64,000 nucleotides of DNA from Sva-07 sp963715825 (GCA_963715825.1 CAVQSI010000013.1:62001-126000); one strand, 5' to 3'; positions 15,265 to 24,786 are shown, counted from the first letter of the stretch. Numbers and translations are program-made. Notes: generated from the sequence alone by a model not told the origin.

Positions 15265-16515
15265 TCAGAGCGGCGGGAGCGCGACGATCTGGTCGGGTCC
15301 GAGGCTGTAGATGAAACCGGCATCGGTCCACACGATCTCGCCGAGACGGCCGAGGCCAGCCGGCTTGATGGTCAGGTCGCCGTCGTTCGGTGCGAACTCC
15401 GGCCCGGTCGCCAGGACGGTGAGGGGCCCGACCGATCCGTCGGCGGCGATGTCGGCCACCACGAGGAGGTGCCCGTCGGGGTCGTCCTGGTCCGCGAGGA
15501 TCAGCGCGACCTGGGCCCCGTCTGGCGACAGTCCCCCGCCGGTCACCCGCATCGACGACGCTGCGAGTTGCGGAATGTCGATCGGAACGACGTTGCCGGA
15601 GGGGACGTCGGCGACCGACAGTTCGAAGCCGCCGGAAGCCACCCGACTTGGCGCGACCAGCAGCGCCCGATCTCCGGCCACGTCGGCGACTGCCGGAGTC
15701 GGTCCCTCGATCACGATCGAGCGACTCGTTCCACCGTCGACGTCGATCGAAACCAGTTCCGAGTTCCCCTCGGCTCCCGAGAACATGATCACGATCGACT
15801 CATCGGAAACGCTACGACCAGCGGTCGGGGGCACGCCAGCGAGAGCCGGGCCGAGAGGGGTGACCACACCGTCGCCGTCATACCGATGCAGCACCGCCTG
15901 GACGCCATCGCTCGGGTCGGGGAGGCGAAAGAAGTAGAGCGTTCCGTCCGGGGCGAACGTCGGTGCGACGTCGAGAGCGCCGCCGTCGCCGTCGATCGGC
16001 ACGCCGTCGTCGGTCAACACCGTCAGCTCGCCGGTGGCAAGCTCCAACTCGACGAGGTCGGGCTCCTGGCCGAATCCGAAGAGATTGTGGTGGAACACGA
16101 GTGCTGTCCCGTCGGGCGCCCAGGTGATCGAACCAGGCGCGATCCCGCTCGGAAACGGGGAGCAGCGATCCGCATCGGTCGGGACCTCCGGCGATGTCGA
16201 GACGACGCAGACCTCGCCGGCTCGCGAGACGGCGATGCGATCTGCGTCGGGCGACACCGCGATGTCGGTCAGCGGCAACCCGTCGAACCGGCGAACGAGC
16301 GGCGCACCGAGCACGAGGTCGGGCGCCGCGTCGGGGAAGTCCAGCTCGACCCGCTGGTCCGTGACCACCGGGTCGACAGGCGGGGCGGTGGTCACGGATG
16401 GCGCAGCCGTACCCGACGACCCCGTGTCCGAAGCGGCACACGCTGCCAACCCCATCAGGGCGAGGCCGATGAGAACCGTTGTGGCGCTCGACGTAGCCCC
16501 ACGTGGCGAACTCAC
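15265..16515 (-). CDS. Lipoprotein with TolB/WD40-like beta-propeller repeats
   Basis: About 416 residues. A signal sequence with lipobox LAAC at about residue 26 is followed by a Thr/Pro/Val-rich linker, then repeated strands with Asp-box-like pieces: AVSPDADRIAVSR, TWAPDGTALVFH, APTFAPDGTLYFF, GGGLSPDGAQVALIL. The SPDG/APDG spacing of about 60-80 residues suggests a six- or seven-bladed propeller, as in TolB C-terminal or PD40 repeats. A binding or scaffold role outside the membrane is likely. Start is GTG at 16515, which gives a normal-length signal peptide; ATG at 16593 would put 53 residues before the lipid cysteine. Confidence 0.72.
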   Translation of the reverse strand: MSSPRGATSSATTVLIGLALMGLAACAASDTGSSGTAAPSVTTAPPVDPVVTDQRVELDFPDAAPDLVLGAPLVRRFDGLPLTDIAVSPDADRIAVSRAGEVCVVSTSPEVPTDADRCSPFPSGIAPGSITWAPDGTALVFHHNLFGFGQEPDLVELELATGELTVLTDDGVPIDGDGGALDVAPTFAPDGTLYFFRLPDPSDGVQAVLHRYDGDGVVTPLGPALAGVPPTAGRSVSDESIVIMFSGAEGNSELVSIDVDGGTSRSIVIEGPTPAVADVAGDRALLVAPSRVASGGFELSVADVPSGNVVPIDIPQLAASSMRVTGGGLSPDGAQVALILADQDDPDGHLLVVADIAADGSVGPLTVLATGPEFAPNDGDLTIKPAGLGRLGEIVWTDAGFIYSLGPDQIVALPPL

Positions 16516-16618
16516 ACAAGCCGAGGGTCTCCGAATCTGGGGCTGGGCGCCATCAGCCGCTGAGTTCGACGAACGGGGGATCACGACGGGCATCGGACGA
16601 GGTGGGCCTGCAGCCCTG

Positions 16619-16999
16619 TCAGCGGTTCTCGCGGACTTCCTTGATGAACATCCGAACCAGGATCCAGGTGGCGAGCGCCGTGGAGGCCCACACGATCAGC
16701 GTGGCGAGGACCCACGTCACCGCTCCCGAAATGGTCAATCCGTCCGACACCAGATCGGTGATCAGCAACGCGAGGAACGTCGTGATCAGCGAGCTGAACG
16801 TGCCCACGATCGAGACGTGCTCCTCGCCGATCCGTTCGACGAAGGGCTCCAGCACCGCGGTCAGGACCACGAAGATGACGATCGCCAGGACGAAGGCGGC
16901 TCCATCGAGCGCCATGTTGTCGAGTACCACCGCGGCGATGAGCAAGCCGATGGCCGCGCCGAGCAGTGCAATGCCGACGCGGATGAGCAGTCGAATCAT
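16619..16999 (-). CDS. Small holin-like membrane protein (phage holin 4 / YvlD-like)
   Basis: A 126-residue protein with four hydrophobic segments: residues about 5-27, 32-55, 67-85 and 92-115. The pattern IRLLIRVGIALLGAAIGLL, then FVLAIVIFVVLTAVLEPFV, resembles the small YvlD/phage-holin-4 family. Despite the name, most chromosomal members have no lytic role shown. Start is ATG at 16999 with a strong Shine-Dalgarno (GGGAGGA) 7 nt upstream, unlike the leaderless starts of many neighbours. Confidence 0.6.
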   Translation of the reverse strand: MIRLLIRVGIALLGAAIGLLIAAVVLDNMALDGAAFVLAIVIFVVLTAVLEPFVERIGEEHVSIVGTFSSLITTFLALLITDLVSDGLTISGAVTWVLATLIVWASTALATWILVRMFIKEVRENR

Positions 17000-17139
17000 G
17001 AGGTCCTCCCTCGAAGGTTGCGTGTCGGCGCCAATCATGGCGCACTCACCGCTTCCCGACGTGTATCGCGGTGCGCCCGATCGGTTCCGACCGTCTGCGT
17101 CCGACCGGGGGCGCCCGGCGACGGCTAGTGTCCGTGGCG

Positions 17140-17654
17140 ATGCAACGCCTGTGCGGACGCCCCGGTTGTTCCGACCGGGCATCCGTGGTCTACGGCATGC
17201 GGGCCGAGGATCTGGTGTTCTGGATCGACGCGTTGCCCGATCCGCTCGACGATGGCGCAGCGGTCCTGTGTCTGCGCCATGCCGACACGATGGTCGTGCC
17301 GCGCGGCTGGACGCTCGACGACCTGCGCGACCCGGAGCTGCACCTCTTTCGACCACCACTGCCCGCCCCGACGGAACGCAGCCGGGCGCCGCGGTCGGTC
17401 CGGGAGCGGCCGGTCGGTGAACAGCTTCGCCTCGACGCCGACGCACCGACCGATACCCAGCCGGGCACCCGCGCCGAGTTGACCGCCGACGAGATCGCCG
17501 TCGACACCGCCGTCGACACCGCCGCGGCACCGCCGACGACATCGGCCCGTGGACGCCATCGTTCGACGAAGCCGACGATCTCGACGGCCTGCTGTCGGCT
17601 CGCAGCCCGCTGCTGTCGCGGGCCTTCCGCACCGCCGACCGTCCCGTCGAGTGA
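17140..17654 (+). CDS. DUF3499 family protein, frameshifted
   Basis: The N-terminal 75 residues are a good DUF3499 match: MQRLCGRPGCSDRASVVYG, LVFWIDALPDP, then LCLRHADTMVVPRGW, with Cys and His residues that probably bind metal. The usual C-terminal end (DDIGPWTPSFDEADDLDGLL, then SPLLSRAF) is present but one frame away, from 17535 to the TGA at 17652-17654. The frame must change between about 17490 and 17535, in a stretch where GTCGACACCGCC is repeated twice. In the uncorrected frame the protein would fuse to the next gene. Start is ATG at 17140 with TAGTGT 8 nt upstream. Confidence 0.75.
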
Positions 17655-17667
17655 CGAGCGCCGCCCC

Positions 17668-18126
17668 GTGACGATGCAGATCGAACGGCACACCCAGGTC
17701 CCTGGACCGCCCGAGCGGGCGTTCGCGCTCGTCGACGACCTCGGCGCCTACCCGGCATGGATGGACCTGGTGCACGACGTCGAGGAGGTCGCGTCCACCG
17801 ACGGCCGGCGAACCTGGAACGTCGAGCTCCAGGCGCAAGTCGGGCCGTTCGCCCGATCCAAGCGGCTCCGGATGGTTCGTGTCGTGCACGACCCGCAGCG
17901 TCGGGTCGTGTTCGAACGCGCGGAAGTCGACGGACGACAGCACTCGCCGTGGGTGCTCGCCGCCACCATGGAACCACCGTCACCCGACACCGGCGACGCC
18001 CGCCTGACGATGACCTTGACCTACGGCGGCAACCTGTGGACCGGTGCTGTACTGCAGCGGGTGCTCGACGACCACGTGGAGCGCGGGGCGGCCGCGCTGC
18101 GTGCGCTCCTGACCGAGCCCGGCTGA
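17668..18126 (+). CDS. SRPBCC (START/polyketide cyclase-like) protein
   Basis: About 150 residues of the SRPBCC helix-grip fold: MQIERHTQVPGPPERAFALV, then LGAYPAWMDLVHDVEEV, and a C-terminal helix VLQRVLDDHVERGAAALRAL. Such proteins hold hydrophobic ligands; the ligand is unknown. GTG at 17668 and ATG at 17674 are both possible starts. It lies 13 bases after the corrected DUF3499 stop and has no promoter of its own, so the two are probably an operon. Confidence 0.75.
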   Translation: MTMQIERHTQVPGPPERAFALVDDLGAYPAWMDLVHDVEEVASTDGRRTWNVELQAQVGPFARSKRLRMVRVVHDPQRRVVFERAEVDGRQHSPWVLAATMEPPSPDTGDARLTMTLTYGGNLWTGAVLQRVLDDHVERGAAALRALLTEPG

Positions 18127-18200
18127 CGGGGTGGGCGCCGTGTCTCTCAACTCGCGGTCAAGTGATGACGACCTGATGACGAAGAACAAGAAGAACGAGA

Positions 18201-18224
18201 TGACCGGCGCTGAGCTGCCGGTCA
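18201..18224 (+). promoter_or_regulatory. Perfect hairpin before M23 peptidase gene
   Basis: TGACCGGC at 18201-18208 and GCCGGTCA at 18217-18224 form an 8-bp stem with an 8-nt loop, 10 bases before the M23 peptidase ATG. There is no T-run, so it is not an intrinsic terminator. It could affect translation start or be an operator. No match to the c-di-AMP riboswitch was seen. Confidence 0.35.
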
Positions 18225-18234
18225 CCCGACCGCC

Positions 18235-19629
18235 ATGCCCACTACGATCTCGCCCATCACCACCATGAACGCCATGCACCACGTCCCCACGCGTCGTCGC
18301 GTTCGTGCGCGGGTCGGTCATGGTCGACTGGGACGGACGATTCTCGTGCTGCTCGCTGCCGCGGTGGTGGCCGCGCCCATCGCCACCGTCGTGCCCGGTG
18401 GCGCCACCGCACAAACCAGCGAGGACGCTGCCCGGGAAGCCGCTCGCGAGATCCAGGCCGCCCGCGACCGTGCCAATGCCGCAGCCGATGCCTATTTCCA
18501 GGCCCAATCCGATCTCGAGGTCCTCGAGGACGAAGCGGTCGGCATGGAACGCCGTGCCGAGCAACTCCAGGCGCGGGTCGACGAGTTGCGCCGCGATGTC
18601 CAGTCGCTGGCCGTCGCGCGATTCGCAACGAGCGGCGCAGAAGGCATTCCGTTGCTGACCGGGCTCCAGGCGCCCAAGGACCAGGTCCAGGCCGACGTGC
18701 TGGTCGACGTCGTCACGAACGCCGGCAACAGCTCGATCGACGAGTTCGAGTCCGCGCAGAAGGAACTGAGCGATCAGCAGGATGAACTCGCCCGCCAACG
18801 CCGGGCGATCGAGGAGCAGCAGGCGCTGTTCACCCAATTGCAGGACGAGGCCGAAGCCGAGGTGCAACGTCTTCGCGAGATCGAAGAACAGCGCCTGACC
18901 GACGAGGCCGTGCTCCAGGCGCTCGCCGAGCAACAGGCCGCCAGCGACGCCTTCTTCGAAGAGGTCGAGCTGCGCAATGCCGAAGCTGCCGCCCGCGCTC
19001 AGCCGAACCCCGGCATCGCTGCCGCGCAGGCCGCCGCCGAGGCCGCTGCAGCCGCAGAAGCAGCCGACCCGAACGCCGATCCCACTGCGGATCCCGATGC
19101 CGACCCAGCGATCGCTGCGGACGCCGGTACGGGAAATGCCGTGCGGTCGTCCGGAGCGTCCGGAGGCACCAGCGGTGGTCGCACGGGAACAGGTGGCGCC
19201 GGCAGCGTTCCGATCGGCGTCGTCAACGGCGAGGTGTACATCGATGCGATCATCTGCCCGATGAACGGGTCGGCCTACGGCGACAGCTGGGGGGCGCCGA
19301 GGTCGGGCGGGCGCAGCCACGAAGGTGTCGACATGCTCGCCCCGATGGGCACCCCGATCTACGCCGTGGTCAGCGGCACCGTGAACTTCCGGCAGAACCG
19401 CCTCGGTGGCAATGCTGCGTCGCTCGTCGGTGACAACGGCAACCGGTACTACTACGCCCACTTCGCCTCCTACGAAGGCGTGAGTCGTCGGGTCAGTCAG
19501 GGCGAGGTGATCGGCTACAACGGCGACACCGGCAACGCCACCGGCACGCCGCACCTGCACTTCGAGGTCCACCCGGGTGGAGGCCTCGCGGTGAACCCGA
19601 CACCGTCGGTCCGCGCCGCCGGCTGCTGA
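18235..19629 (+). CDS. Secreted coiled-coil M23 (LytM) peptidase
   Basis: A 464-residue exported protein. Arg-rich n-region and hydrophobic core end near ATAQTS (about residue 60). A long coiled coil (about 65-250) of Glu/Gln/Arg heptads follows, then an Ala-rich stretch, an Asp/Pro/Ala repeat (DPNADPTADPDADP) and a Gly-rich linker. The C-terminal LytM domain keeps both zinc-site motifs, HEGVDM and HLHFEVHP. This EnvC/NlpD-like layout belongs to peptidoglycan DD-endopeptidases or amidase activators in cell division. Both metal motifs look intact, so it may be active. Start is ATG at 18235; later in-frame ATGs exist. Confidence 0.88.
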   Translation: MPTTISPITTMNAMHHVPTRRRVRARVGHGRLGRTILVLLAAAVVAAPIATVVPGGATAQTSEDAAREAAREIQAARDRANAAADAYFQAQSDLEVLEDEAVGMERRAEQLQARVDELRRDVQSLAVARFATSGAEGIPLLTGLQAPKDQVQADVLVDVVTNAGNSSIDEFESAQKELSDQQDELARQRRAIEEQQALFTQLQDEAEAEVQRLREIEEQRLTDEAVLQALAEQQAASDAFFEEVELRNAEAAARAQPNPGIAAAQAAAEAAAAAEAADPNADPTADPDADPAIAADAGTGNAVRSSGASGGTSGGRTGTGGAGSVPIGVVNGEVYIDAIICPMNGSAYGDSWGAPRSGGRSHEGVDMLAPMGTPIYAVVSGTVNFRQNRLGGNAASLVGDNGNRYYYAHFASYEGVSRRVSQGEVIGYNGDTGNATGTPHLHFEVHPGGGLAVNPTPSVRAAGC

Positions 19630-19660
19630 GCCCCGAGCCCGGAAACGTAACCTGGCGCCG

Positions 19661-20608
19661 ATGGGGACCTCCGCGGTGGGCACCGAGCTGTCGACGATGT
19701 TGTCGCAACTGCTCGACGACGCCGAGATCCACGACCTGCACCGACTGTCCGGCGGAGCGTCGCGCGAAACCTGGCGCTTCACGGCTGATGGTCGAGACCT
19801 GATCCTGCAACGCCAGCGCTCCGGTGATCAGCGCAACATGCTCGTCGAGGCGGGCGTGGTCGCGGCGGCTCGCCGGGGCGGTGTTCCCGTCCCCGAACTG
19901 GTCGATGCCCGCCGACGCAACGACGGCATGGCGTTCATGGTGCTCGAAGCAATCGACGGCGAGACGATCGCTCGCAAGATCCAACGCGACGACGACTTCG
20001 CCGCCGCACGACCGAGGTTGGTCGCCGACTTCGGGCACGCCCTCGCCAAGATCCACGCGCTCGACCCTGCCGGCATCGACGGCTTGGAGGCCACGGATCA
20101 ACTCTCGTACTACACCGACGTGCTCGACTCGCTCGGCCAGCCCCATCCGGTGCTCGAACTGGTCCGCAACTGGTTGATCGACACCCGGCCGGACTCGGCT
20201 CGGACGTGCGTCGTCCACGGCGACTTCCGCCTCGGCAACGTGATCGTCGGACCCGACGGCCTTCGTGCGGTGATCGACTGGGAGCTCGCGCATCTCGGCG
20301 ATCCGATGGAGGACCTCGGCTGGCTGTGCGTCAAGGCCTGGCGGTTCGGCAGCGGCCCACCGGTCGCCGGACTGGGCGAGTACGACCAGCTGTTCAGCGC
20401 CTACGAGGAGGCCGGTGGCGCCACCGTCGATCCCGTGGTGGTGCACTGGTGGGAGGTGCTCGGCACCTGGAAGTGGGCGATCATGTGCATCCTGCAGGCG
20501 AGCGTCCACCTCAACGGCATGACCAGGAGCCACGAGCTCGCGGCGATCGGCCGTCGGGTGTGCGAGAACGAACACGACCTGCTGCGATCGCTGGAAGGAC
20601 GGTGGTGA
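19661..20608 (+). CDS. APH-family phosphotransferase (ACAD10/11-like)
   Basis: A 315-residue aminoglycoside-phosphotransferase-fold kinase. The N-lobe has LSGGASRETWRF and the ATP lysine region; the catalytic loop is VVHGDFRLGNVIV and the metal motif is VIDWELAHLGDPMEDLGW. In actinobacteria this group is usually linked to acyl-CoA metabolism, not drug resistance, and the DUF6285 partner supports that. Start is ATG at 19661 with TAACCT 7 nt upstream. It overlaps the DUF6285 gene by four bases. Confidence 0.85.
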   Translation: MGTSAVGTELSTMLSQLLDDAEIHDLHRLSGGASRETWRFTADGRDLILQRQRSGDQRNMLVEAGVVAAARRGGVPVPELVDARRRNDGMAFMVLEAIDGETIARKIQRDDDFAAARPRLVADFGHALAKIHALDPAGIDGLEATDQLSYYTDVLDSLGQPHPVLELVRNWLIDTRPDSARTCVVHGDFRLGNVIVGPDGLRAVIDWELAHLGDPMEDLGWLCVKAWRFGSGPPVAGLGEYDQLFSAYEEAGGATVDPVVVHWWEVLGTWKWAIMCILQASVHLNGMTRSHELAAIGRRVCENEHDLLRSLEGRW

Positions 20609-20949
20609 ACATGGGTGCTCCGCACGACGCACCGAACGCGATCGAACTGTTGGAAGCGGTTCGCGAATGGATCGACCGCGAAGTGATCTCGTCCACCGAC
20701 GGTCGCCTGCGGTTCCACGCCCGCGTCGCGTCGAACGTCCTGGCGATGGTCGAGCGCGAGATCGAACTCGGCCCCGCTCAGGTCGCCGCCCACGAGGAAC
20801 GCCTCGCCCGTCTCGGCGTGGCCGACGACGCGGAGCTCGCCGCAGCGATCCGCGACCGCCGACTCGACGATCGCGCCGACGAGGTCCGCGCCGCGCTCGC
20901 GGACGCTGTCGCCGACAAGCTCGCGGTGGCGAATCCCACCTACAGCTGA
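20605..20949 (+). CDS. DUF6285 family protein
   Basis: A 114-residue helical protein. The core NAIELLEAVREWIDREV, then LRFHARVASNVLAMVEREIELG matches small proteins that accompany APH-family kinases in actinobacteria and proteobacteria (DUF6285). Start is GTG at 20605: GGAAGGA lies 5 nt upstream and the start overlaps the kinase stop by four bases (GTGA). ATG at 20611 is an alternative. It probably acts with the kinase; its activity is unknown. Confidence 0.75.
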   Translation: MNMGAPHDAPNAIELLEAVREWIDREVISSTDGRLRFHARVASNVLAMVEREIELGPAQVAAHEERLARLGVADDAELAAAIRDRRLDDRADEVRAALADAVADKLAVANPTYS

Positions 20950-20953
20950 CCCG

Positions 20954-21994
20954 TCAGCGACGGCGCCCGAGGGTGACCGGTTGGCCCGCCGCCAGCTGAC
21001 CACACGCCGCGTCGATGTCGGTGCCGCGGTTGCGGCGCACGGTGGCGTTTGCGCCGTGCGACTCGAGCAGGTCGCGGAAGGCCTCGACGCGCCGAAGTGG
21101 CGTGCCCGTGGTCGGGTAGCCCGGCGTCGGATTCAACGGAATCAGATTGACGTGGGCGTGCGGGGAGAGCCGACGGCACAGGGTGGCCAGCTCACGGGCG
21201 TCGCTGTCGCGGTCGTTGACCCCGTCGATCATGGCCCACTCGAAGCTCACCCGCCGATGCTTCGCGTCGAGATAGTCCTCGCAGGCGTCCATGAGATCGG
21301 CGATCGGGTACCGCTTGTTGATCGGCACCAGTTCGTTGCGCAACGTGTCGTTCGCAGCGTGCAACGACACGGCCAGGTTGACCGGCAGCGGCCGGTCCGC
21401 CATCGAACGGATGCCGGGAATGATGCCGACGGTCGAGATCGTGATGTGGCGCGCCGACAACCCGAGGTCGGCGTGGAACCGCTCGGTGGCGGTCCACACC
21501 GCATCGAGGTTGGCCATCGGCTCGCCCATGCCCATGAACACGATGTTGCTCACGCGGCGCTCGAGCTGCCTGGCGCGCTGGGACGCCCGCACGACCTGTT
21601 CGACGATCTCGCCGACGGTGAGGTGTCGTGTGAAGCCGGCCTGGCCGGTCGCGCAGAATCCGCACGCCATTGCGCAACCCGCCTGGCTGCTCACGCACAC
21701 CGTGGCGCGGTCGGCGTAGAGCATCAACACGGTCTCGACCCGGCTCCCGCCATCGAGCTCCCACAGGAACTTGACCGTGTCGCCCCGGTCGCTGACCGAC
21801 TCGGTGACGGCGGTGAGCGCCGTCGGCAGTTCGGCGTCGAGTCGCGCCCGCAACGCCTTGGGCAGGTTGGTGATGTCGGCCGGGTCGGCGAGCTGTGTGT
21901 ACAACCCGTCCCACACCTGGTCGAGGCGGTACCGGGGCTCGCTGTCGAGCACGCCGGCCAGGTCCTCGCGGGTGACGTCGTAGCGGGTCGTCAC
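20954..21994 (-). CDS. rlmN: 23S rRNA (adenine2503-C2)-methyltransferase
   Basis: A 346-residue radical SAM methyltransferase that adds C2 methyl groups to A2503 of 23S rRNA and A37 of some tRNAs. The CxxxCxxC cluster motif is CAMACGFC (Cys107, 111, 114), followed by MGMGEPMANL, SLHAANDTLRNELVPIN and the C-terminal VRRNRGTDIDAACGQL holding the catalytic Cys. Start is GTG at 21994, overlapping the pepF stop by four bases (GTGA), so it is translated with pepF. The RlmN-specific N-terminal domain is full length. Confidence 0.95.
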   Translation of the reverse strand: MTTRYDVTREDLAGVLDSEPRYRLDQVWDGLYTQLADPADITNLPKALRARLDAELPTALTAVTESVSDRGDTVKFLWELDGGSRVETVLMLYADRATVCVSSQAGCAMACGFCATGQAGFTRHLTVGEIVEQVVRASQRARQLERRVSNIVFMGMGEPMANLDAVWTATERFHADLGLSARHITISTVGIIPGIRSMADRPLPVNLAVSLHAANDTLRNELVPINKRYPIADLMDACEDYLDAKHRRVSFEWAMIDGVNDRDSDARELATLCRRLSPHAHVNLIPLNPTPGYPTTGTPLRRVEAFRDLLESHGANATVRRNRGTDIDAACGQLAAGQPVTLGRRR

Positions 21995-23796
21995 GCGGTT
22001 CCGGCCAGTGTCGCGTAGTCGTCGATCCGGCCGCGCACCACGTCGAGACTGGCAGTCCAGAACGACTCGTCGGTGACGTCGAGGCCGAACGCGGCACCCA
22101 ACTCCTCGGCGGTGTCCATGCCGGCACGCGACAACAGATCGTCGTAGCCCGCACGGAACCGCTCGGGGTCCTGCTGGTACTCGGCGAACAACCCGAGCCC
22201 GAACAACAGCCCATAGGTGTACGGCCAGTTGTAGAAGTGTGAGCCGTAGTAGTGGGGCTTGAGCAGCCACATGTAGGGATGTGCCGTCGACTGATCGAGA
22301 CCGTCGCCGTACGCCTCGGCCTGCGCGGCGGTCATCATGTCGCACAGCTCGGAGGTGCTGAGCGTGCGACGCGACCGCCGGTCGAACAGCTCGCTCTCGA
22401 ACAGGAACCGCGAGTGGATGTCGACGATCACCTGATTGGTGCCGACGAGGTCGACGTCGAGCTGCGCCAGACGCTCGACGCCGTCGAGGCGGGCCAGGCC
22501 GGCTTCGACGACGAGCGTCTCGCAGAAGATGCTGGCGGTTTCGGCAAGTGCCATCGGGAGCTGGCGCTGCAGGGCCGTGCGGCCGGCCAGCGTCGTGTTG
22601 TGGTAGGCGTGGCCGAGTTCGTGCGCGGTGGTCTGGGTCGAGTCCGCCGACCCGGACCAGTTGAGCAGCACCAGCGATCGGTCGTCGACGAACCGAGCGC
22701 AGAACGCGCCGCCGGTCTTGCCGTCACGCGGTTCGGCATCGATCCAGGACTCGTCGAGGGCTCGGTCGACCAGCCCGCCGAGCGTGGAGCTGTACTCGCC
22801 GAACGCCCGGCGGACGACCTCGACGCCGTCGTCCCACGACACCGTCGACGCCGCTGACGGCAGCGGTGCGACGAGGTCCCACCACGGCAGACCCTGGCCG
22901 GGCCGATGTCCGTGCAGCGTCGCCTTCGTTCGCATCCAGCGACGCAGGTCGGGCAACGACGCCGTGACCGCCGACTGCATTGCCTCGAAGGTCGGTCGGC
23001 TCACACTGTTCGCGAACAGCGATGCGTCGACCGGCGACGTCCAACCGCGGCGGCGATTGAGCGCGATCGCTTCGCCCTTGATCGCATTGAGGGCCGCCGC
23101 AACGGGCACCTCGACGGTCGGCCACGCGCGCAGCTCGGCGTCGTACGCTGCTCGCCGAACCAGCGGATCGGGGTCGGTGGCGAGCCCGCGAACCGCCGGC
23201 ATCGGCAGGGTCTCGGAGCCGTCAGGCAGGTCGACCTCGGCGGTGAGCTGCGAGGTGACGTCGGCGTGCAAGCGGCCCCACGCCGACGAGCCGGTCAGCG
23301 AGAGTTCGGCAGCGAGGTGCTCCTCGGATTCGCTCATCTGGTGCTCGGCTCGGGCGGCCAGGCGACGCAGGGGACCGCGGTGGTCGTGGGCCTCGGTGCT
23401 GAGGTCGGCCAGCTCGTCCACGCCGAGCGAAGCAACCCAGTCGGCCAACCGGGATGACAGCGGCCGCAAGGTGGCGTCGAGCTGACGGGTCTCGCTGAAC
23501 ACTGCCTGGGCGCGTTCGTGGCGAGAGTCGGTGGCGACGGTGGCGTAGACGTACACCCGCAGGAGGTTGACGGCGTCGGTCACCCGGTTCAGTTCGCGCA
23601 GCGCTCGATCGGCCGCCACCGCGTCGTCGGGCGTGACCGGACGGGTCGGTGTGGCGCGGATGTCGAGTTCGTCGAACAGCGCCACCAGGCGATCGGCGTC
23701 GGCGCCGGCCTGTTCGAGCGCATCGGTGAACGACCGCGCATCGAGCGAGTCGTGCACGTCGGCGACGCTCCAGCGAGGCAACTCGGTCGTGGTCAC
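21991..23796 (-). CDS. pepF: M3-family oligoendopeptidase F
   Basis: A 601-residue zinc peptidase of the M3B group. The metal motif TAHELGHAYH lies at about residue 390, with the third ligand Glu in the following ALAETASIFCE. The N-terminal two-thirds is mostly helical, as expected for the deep cleft that limits substrates to short peptides. Cytoplasmic turnover of peptides is the usual role. Start is GTG at 23796; it overlaps the mshD stop and the rlmN start by four bases each, making a three-gene operon. Confidence 0.92.
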   Translation of the reverse strand: MTTTELPRWSVADVHDSLDARSFTDALEQAGADADRLVALFDELDIRATPTRPVTPDDAVAADRALRELNRVTDAVNLLRVYVYATVATDSRHERAQAVFSETRQLDATLRPLSSRLADWVASLGVDELADLSTEAHDHRGPLRRLAARAEHQMSESEEHLAAELSLTGSSAWGRLHADVTSQLTAEVDLPDGSETLPMPAVRGLATDPDPLVRRAAYDAELRAWPTVEVPVAAALNAIKGEAIALNRRRGWTSPVDASLFANSVSRPTFEAMQSAVTASLPDLRRWMRTKATLHGHRPGQGLPWWDLVAPLPSAASTVSWDDGVEVVRRAFGEYSSTLGGLVDRALDESWIDAEPRDGKTGGAFCARFVDDRSLVLLNWSGSADSTQTTAHELGHAYHNTTLAGRTALQRQLPMALAETASIFCETLVVEAGLARLDGVERLAQLDVDLVGTNQVIVDIHSRFLFESELFDRRSRRTLSTSELCDMMTAAQAEAYGDGLDQSTAHPYMWLLKPHYYGSHFYNWPYTYGLLFGLGLFAEYQQDPERFRAGYDDLLSRAGMDTAEELGAAFGLDVTDESFWTASLDVVRGRIDDYATLAGTA

Positions 23797-24752
23797 GTCG
23801 GGGTCCCTCCTGCGGGTGCGATGTCGGCGACGAACGCCGCGTTGGTCGAGTGGACGGAGAATCCGAGTCGTCGGTACAGGTTGACGGCGGGCGTGTTGTC
23901 CGCGTCGACGTACAACATCCCGGTGTCGATGCCTCGAGCGGCGAGGTGCTCGAGACCCGCCAAGGTGAGTTGCGCGCCGAGACCCCGACCGTGGAAGTCC
24001 GGGTCGACGGCGATCACGTAGATCTCACCCAGCTCCCGCTCGTCTCCGTCGGCGGGGTGCACTTTGGTCCAGCAGAACCCGGCCATCCGCTCGACGCCCC
24101 CGTCGCCATTGCCACGCTCGTCGACCGCGTCGAGCACACGGAAACCTTCACGGTCGAACCAGGGCTCCTGCTGGCGCTGACAGAACGTGTCGATCGTCCA
24201 GCCGCCCTGCTCGCCGTGGTCGGCGAACGCCCGGTTGTTGACGCTCAGCCAGGCTTCGTCGTCGGCGCCGGGTACGAACGGACGCGTCTCGATGGTGACG
24301 TCGATGCCGGTCGGCAGACTGCGTCGCATCTGGAACAGGGTTCGTCCGCGGGACATGTTGGCGTCGTCGGCGAGGGTGTCGTGGGCCGAGGTGGGTTCGA
24401 AGACCCACCAGTTGACGCGTCCTCCTCCGTCGGCGGCGACGACCTCGATCGCCGCGTCGATCAGCTCCGGCCCGATCGTGGCCATCTCGTAGCGGTGGTG
24501 CGGGTGGATGACCAGCTCGAACGCATGCGCACCGTTGCCACGCGAGATCTGTGCGTAGGCGACCGGGTGGTCGTGGCCCGGCTCGGATGCCAGGAACCCG
24601 GCGAATCCGTCGAGGCCGCCGTTGACCAGATCGAGGTACAGATGGTCTGACAGCGGCCGTCGACCGTCGGCGCGAGCGGCAGCATCGAGCAGCTCGGTGA
24701 CGCTGGCGATGTCATCGCTCGCCATCTGGCGTTTGATCTCGAGGCAGCGCAT
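23793..24752 (-). CDS. mshD: Mycothiol synthase
   Basis: A 319-residue protein with two GNAT domains, which acetylates Cys-GlcN-Ins to give mycothiol, the main low-molecular thiol of actinobacteria. The C-terminal active domain has VNNRAFADHGEQGGWT, GEIYVIAVDPDFHGRGLGAQL (acetyl-CoA loop) and MLYVDADNTPAVNLYRRLGF. The N-terminal domain is degenerate, as in the family. Start is ATG at 24752; TACCCT lies 6 nt upstream, so transcription is probably leaderless and drives pepF and rlmN too. Confidence 0.94.
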   Translation of the reverse strand: MRCLEIKRQMASDDIASVTELLDAAARADGRRPLSDHLYLDLVNGGLDGFAGFLASEPGHDHPVAYAQISRGNGAHAFELVIHPHHRYEMATIGPELIDAAIEVVAADGGGRVNWWVFEPTSAHDTLADDANMSRGRTLFQMRRSLPTGIDVTIETRPFVPGADDEAWLSVNNRAFADHGEQGGWTIDTFCQRQQEPWFDREGFRVLDAVDERGNGDGGVERMAGFCWTKVHPADGDERELGEIYVIAVDPDFHGRGLGAQLTLAGLEHLAARGIDTGMLYVDADNTPAVNLYRRLGFSVHSTNAAFVADIAPAGGTPT

Positions 24753-24786
24753 GGTGGGAGGGTACCCGTGCGACTTCCATCGGGTG

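Noticed and set aside
18127..18234. c-di-AMP (ydaO) riboswitch before the M23 peptidase gene
   Set aside because: The space is short and contains only one simple hairpin; the conserved riboswitch core was not found.
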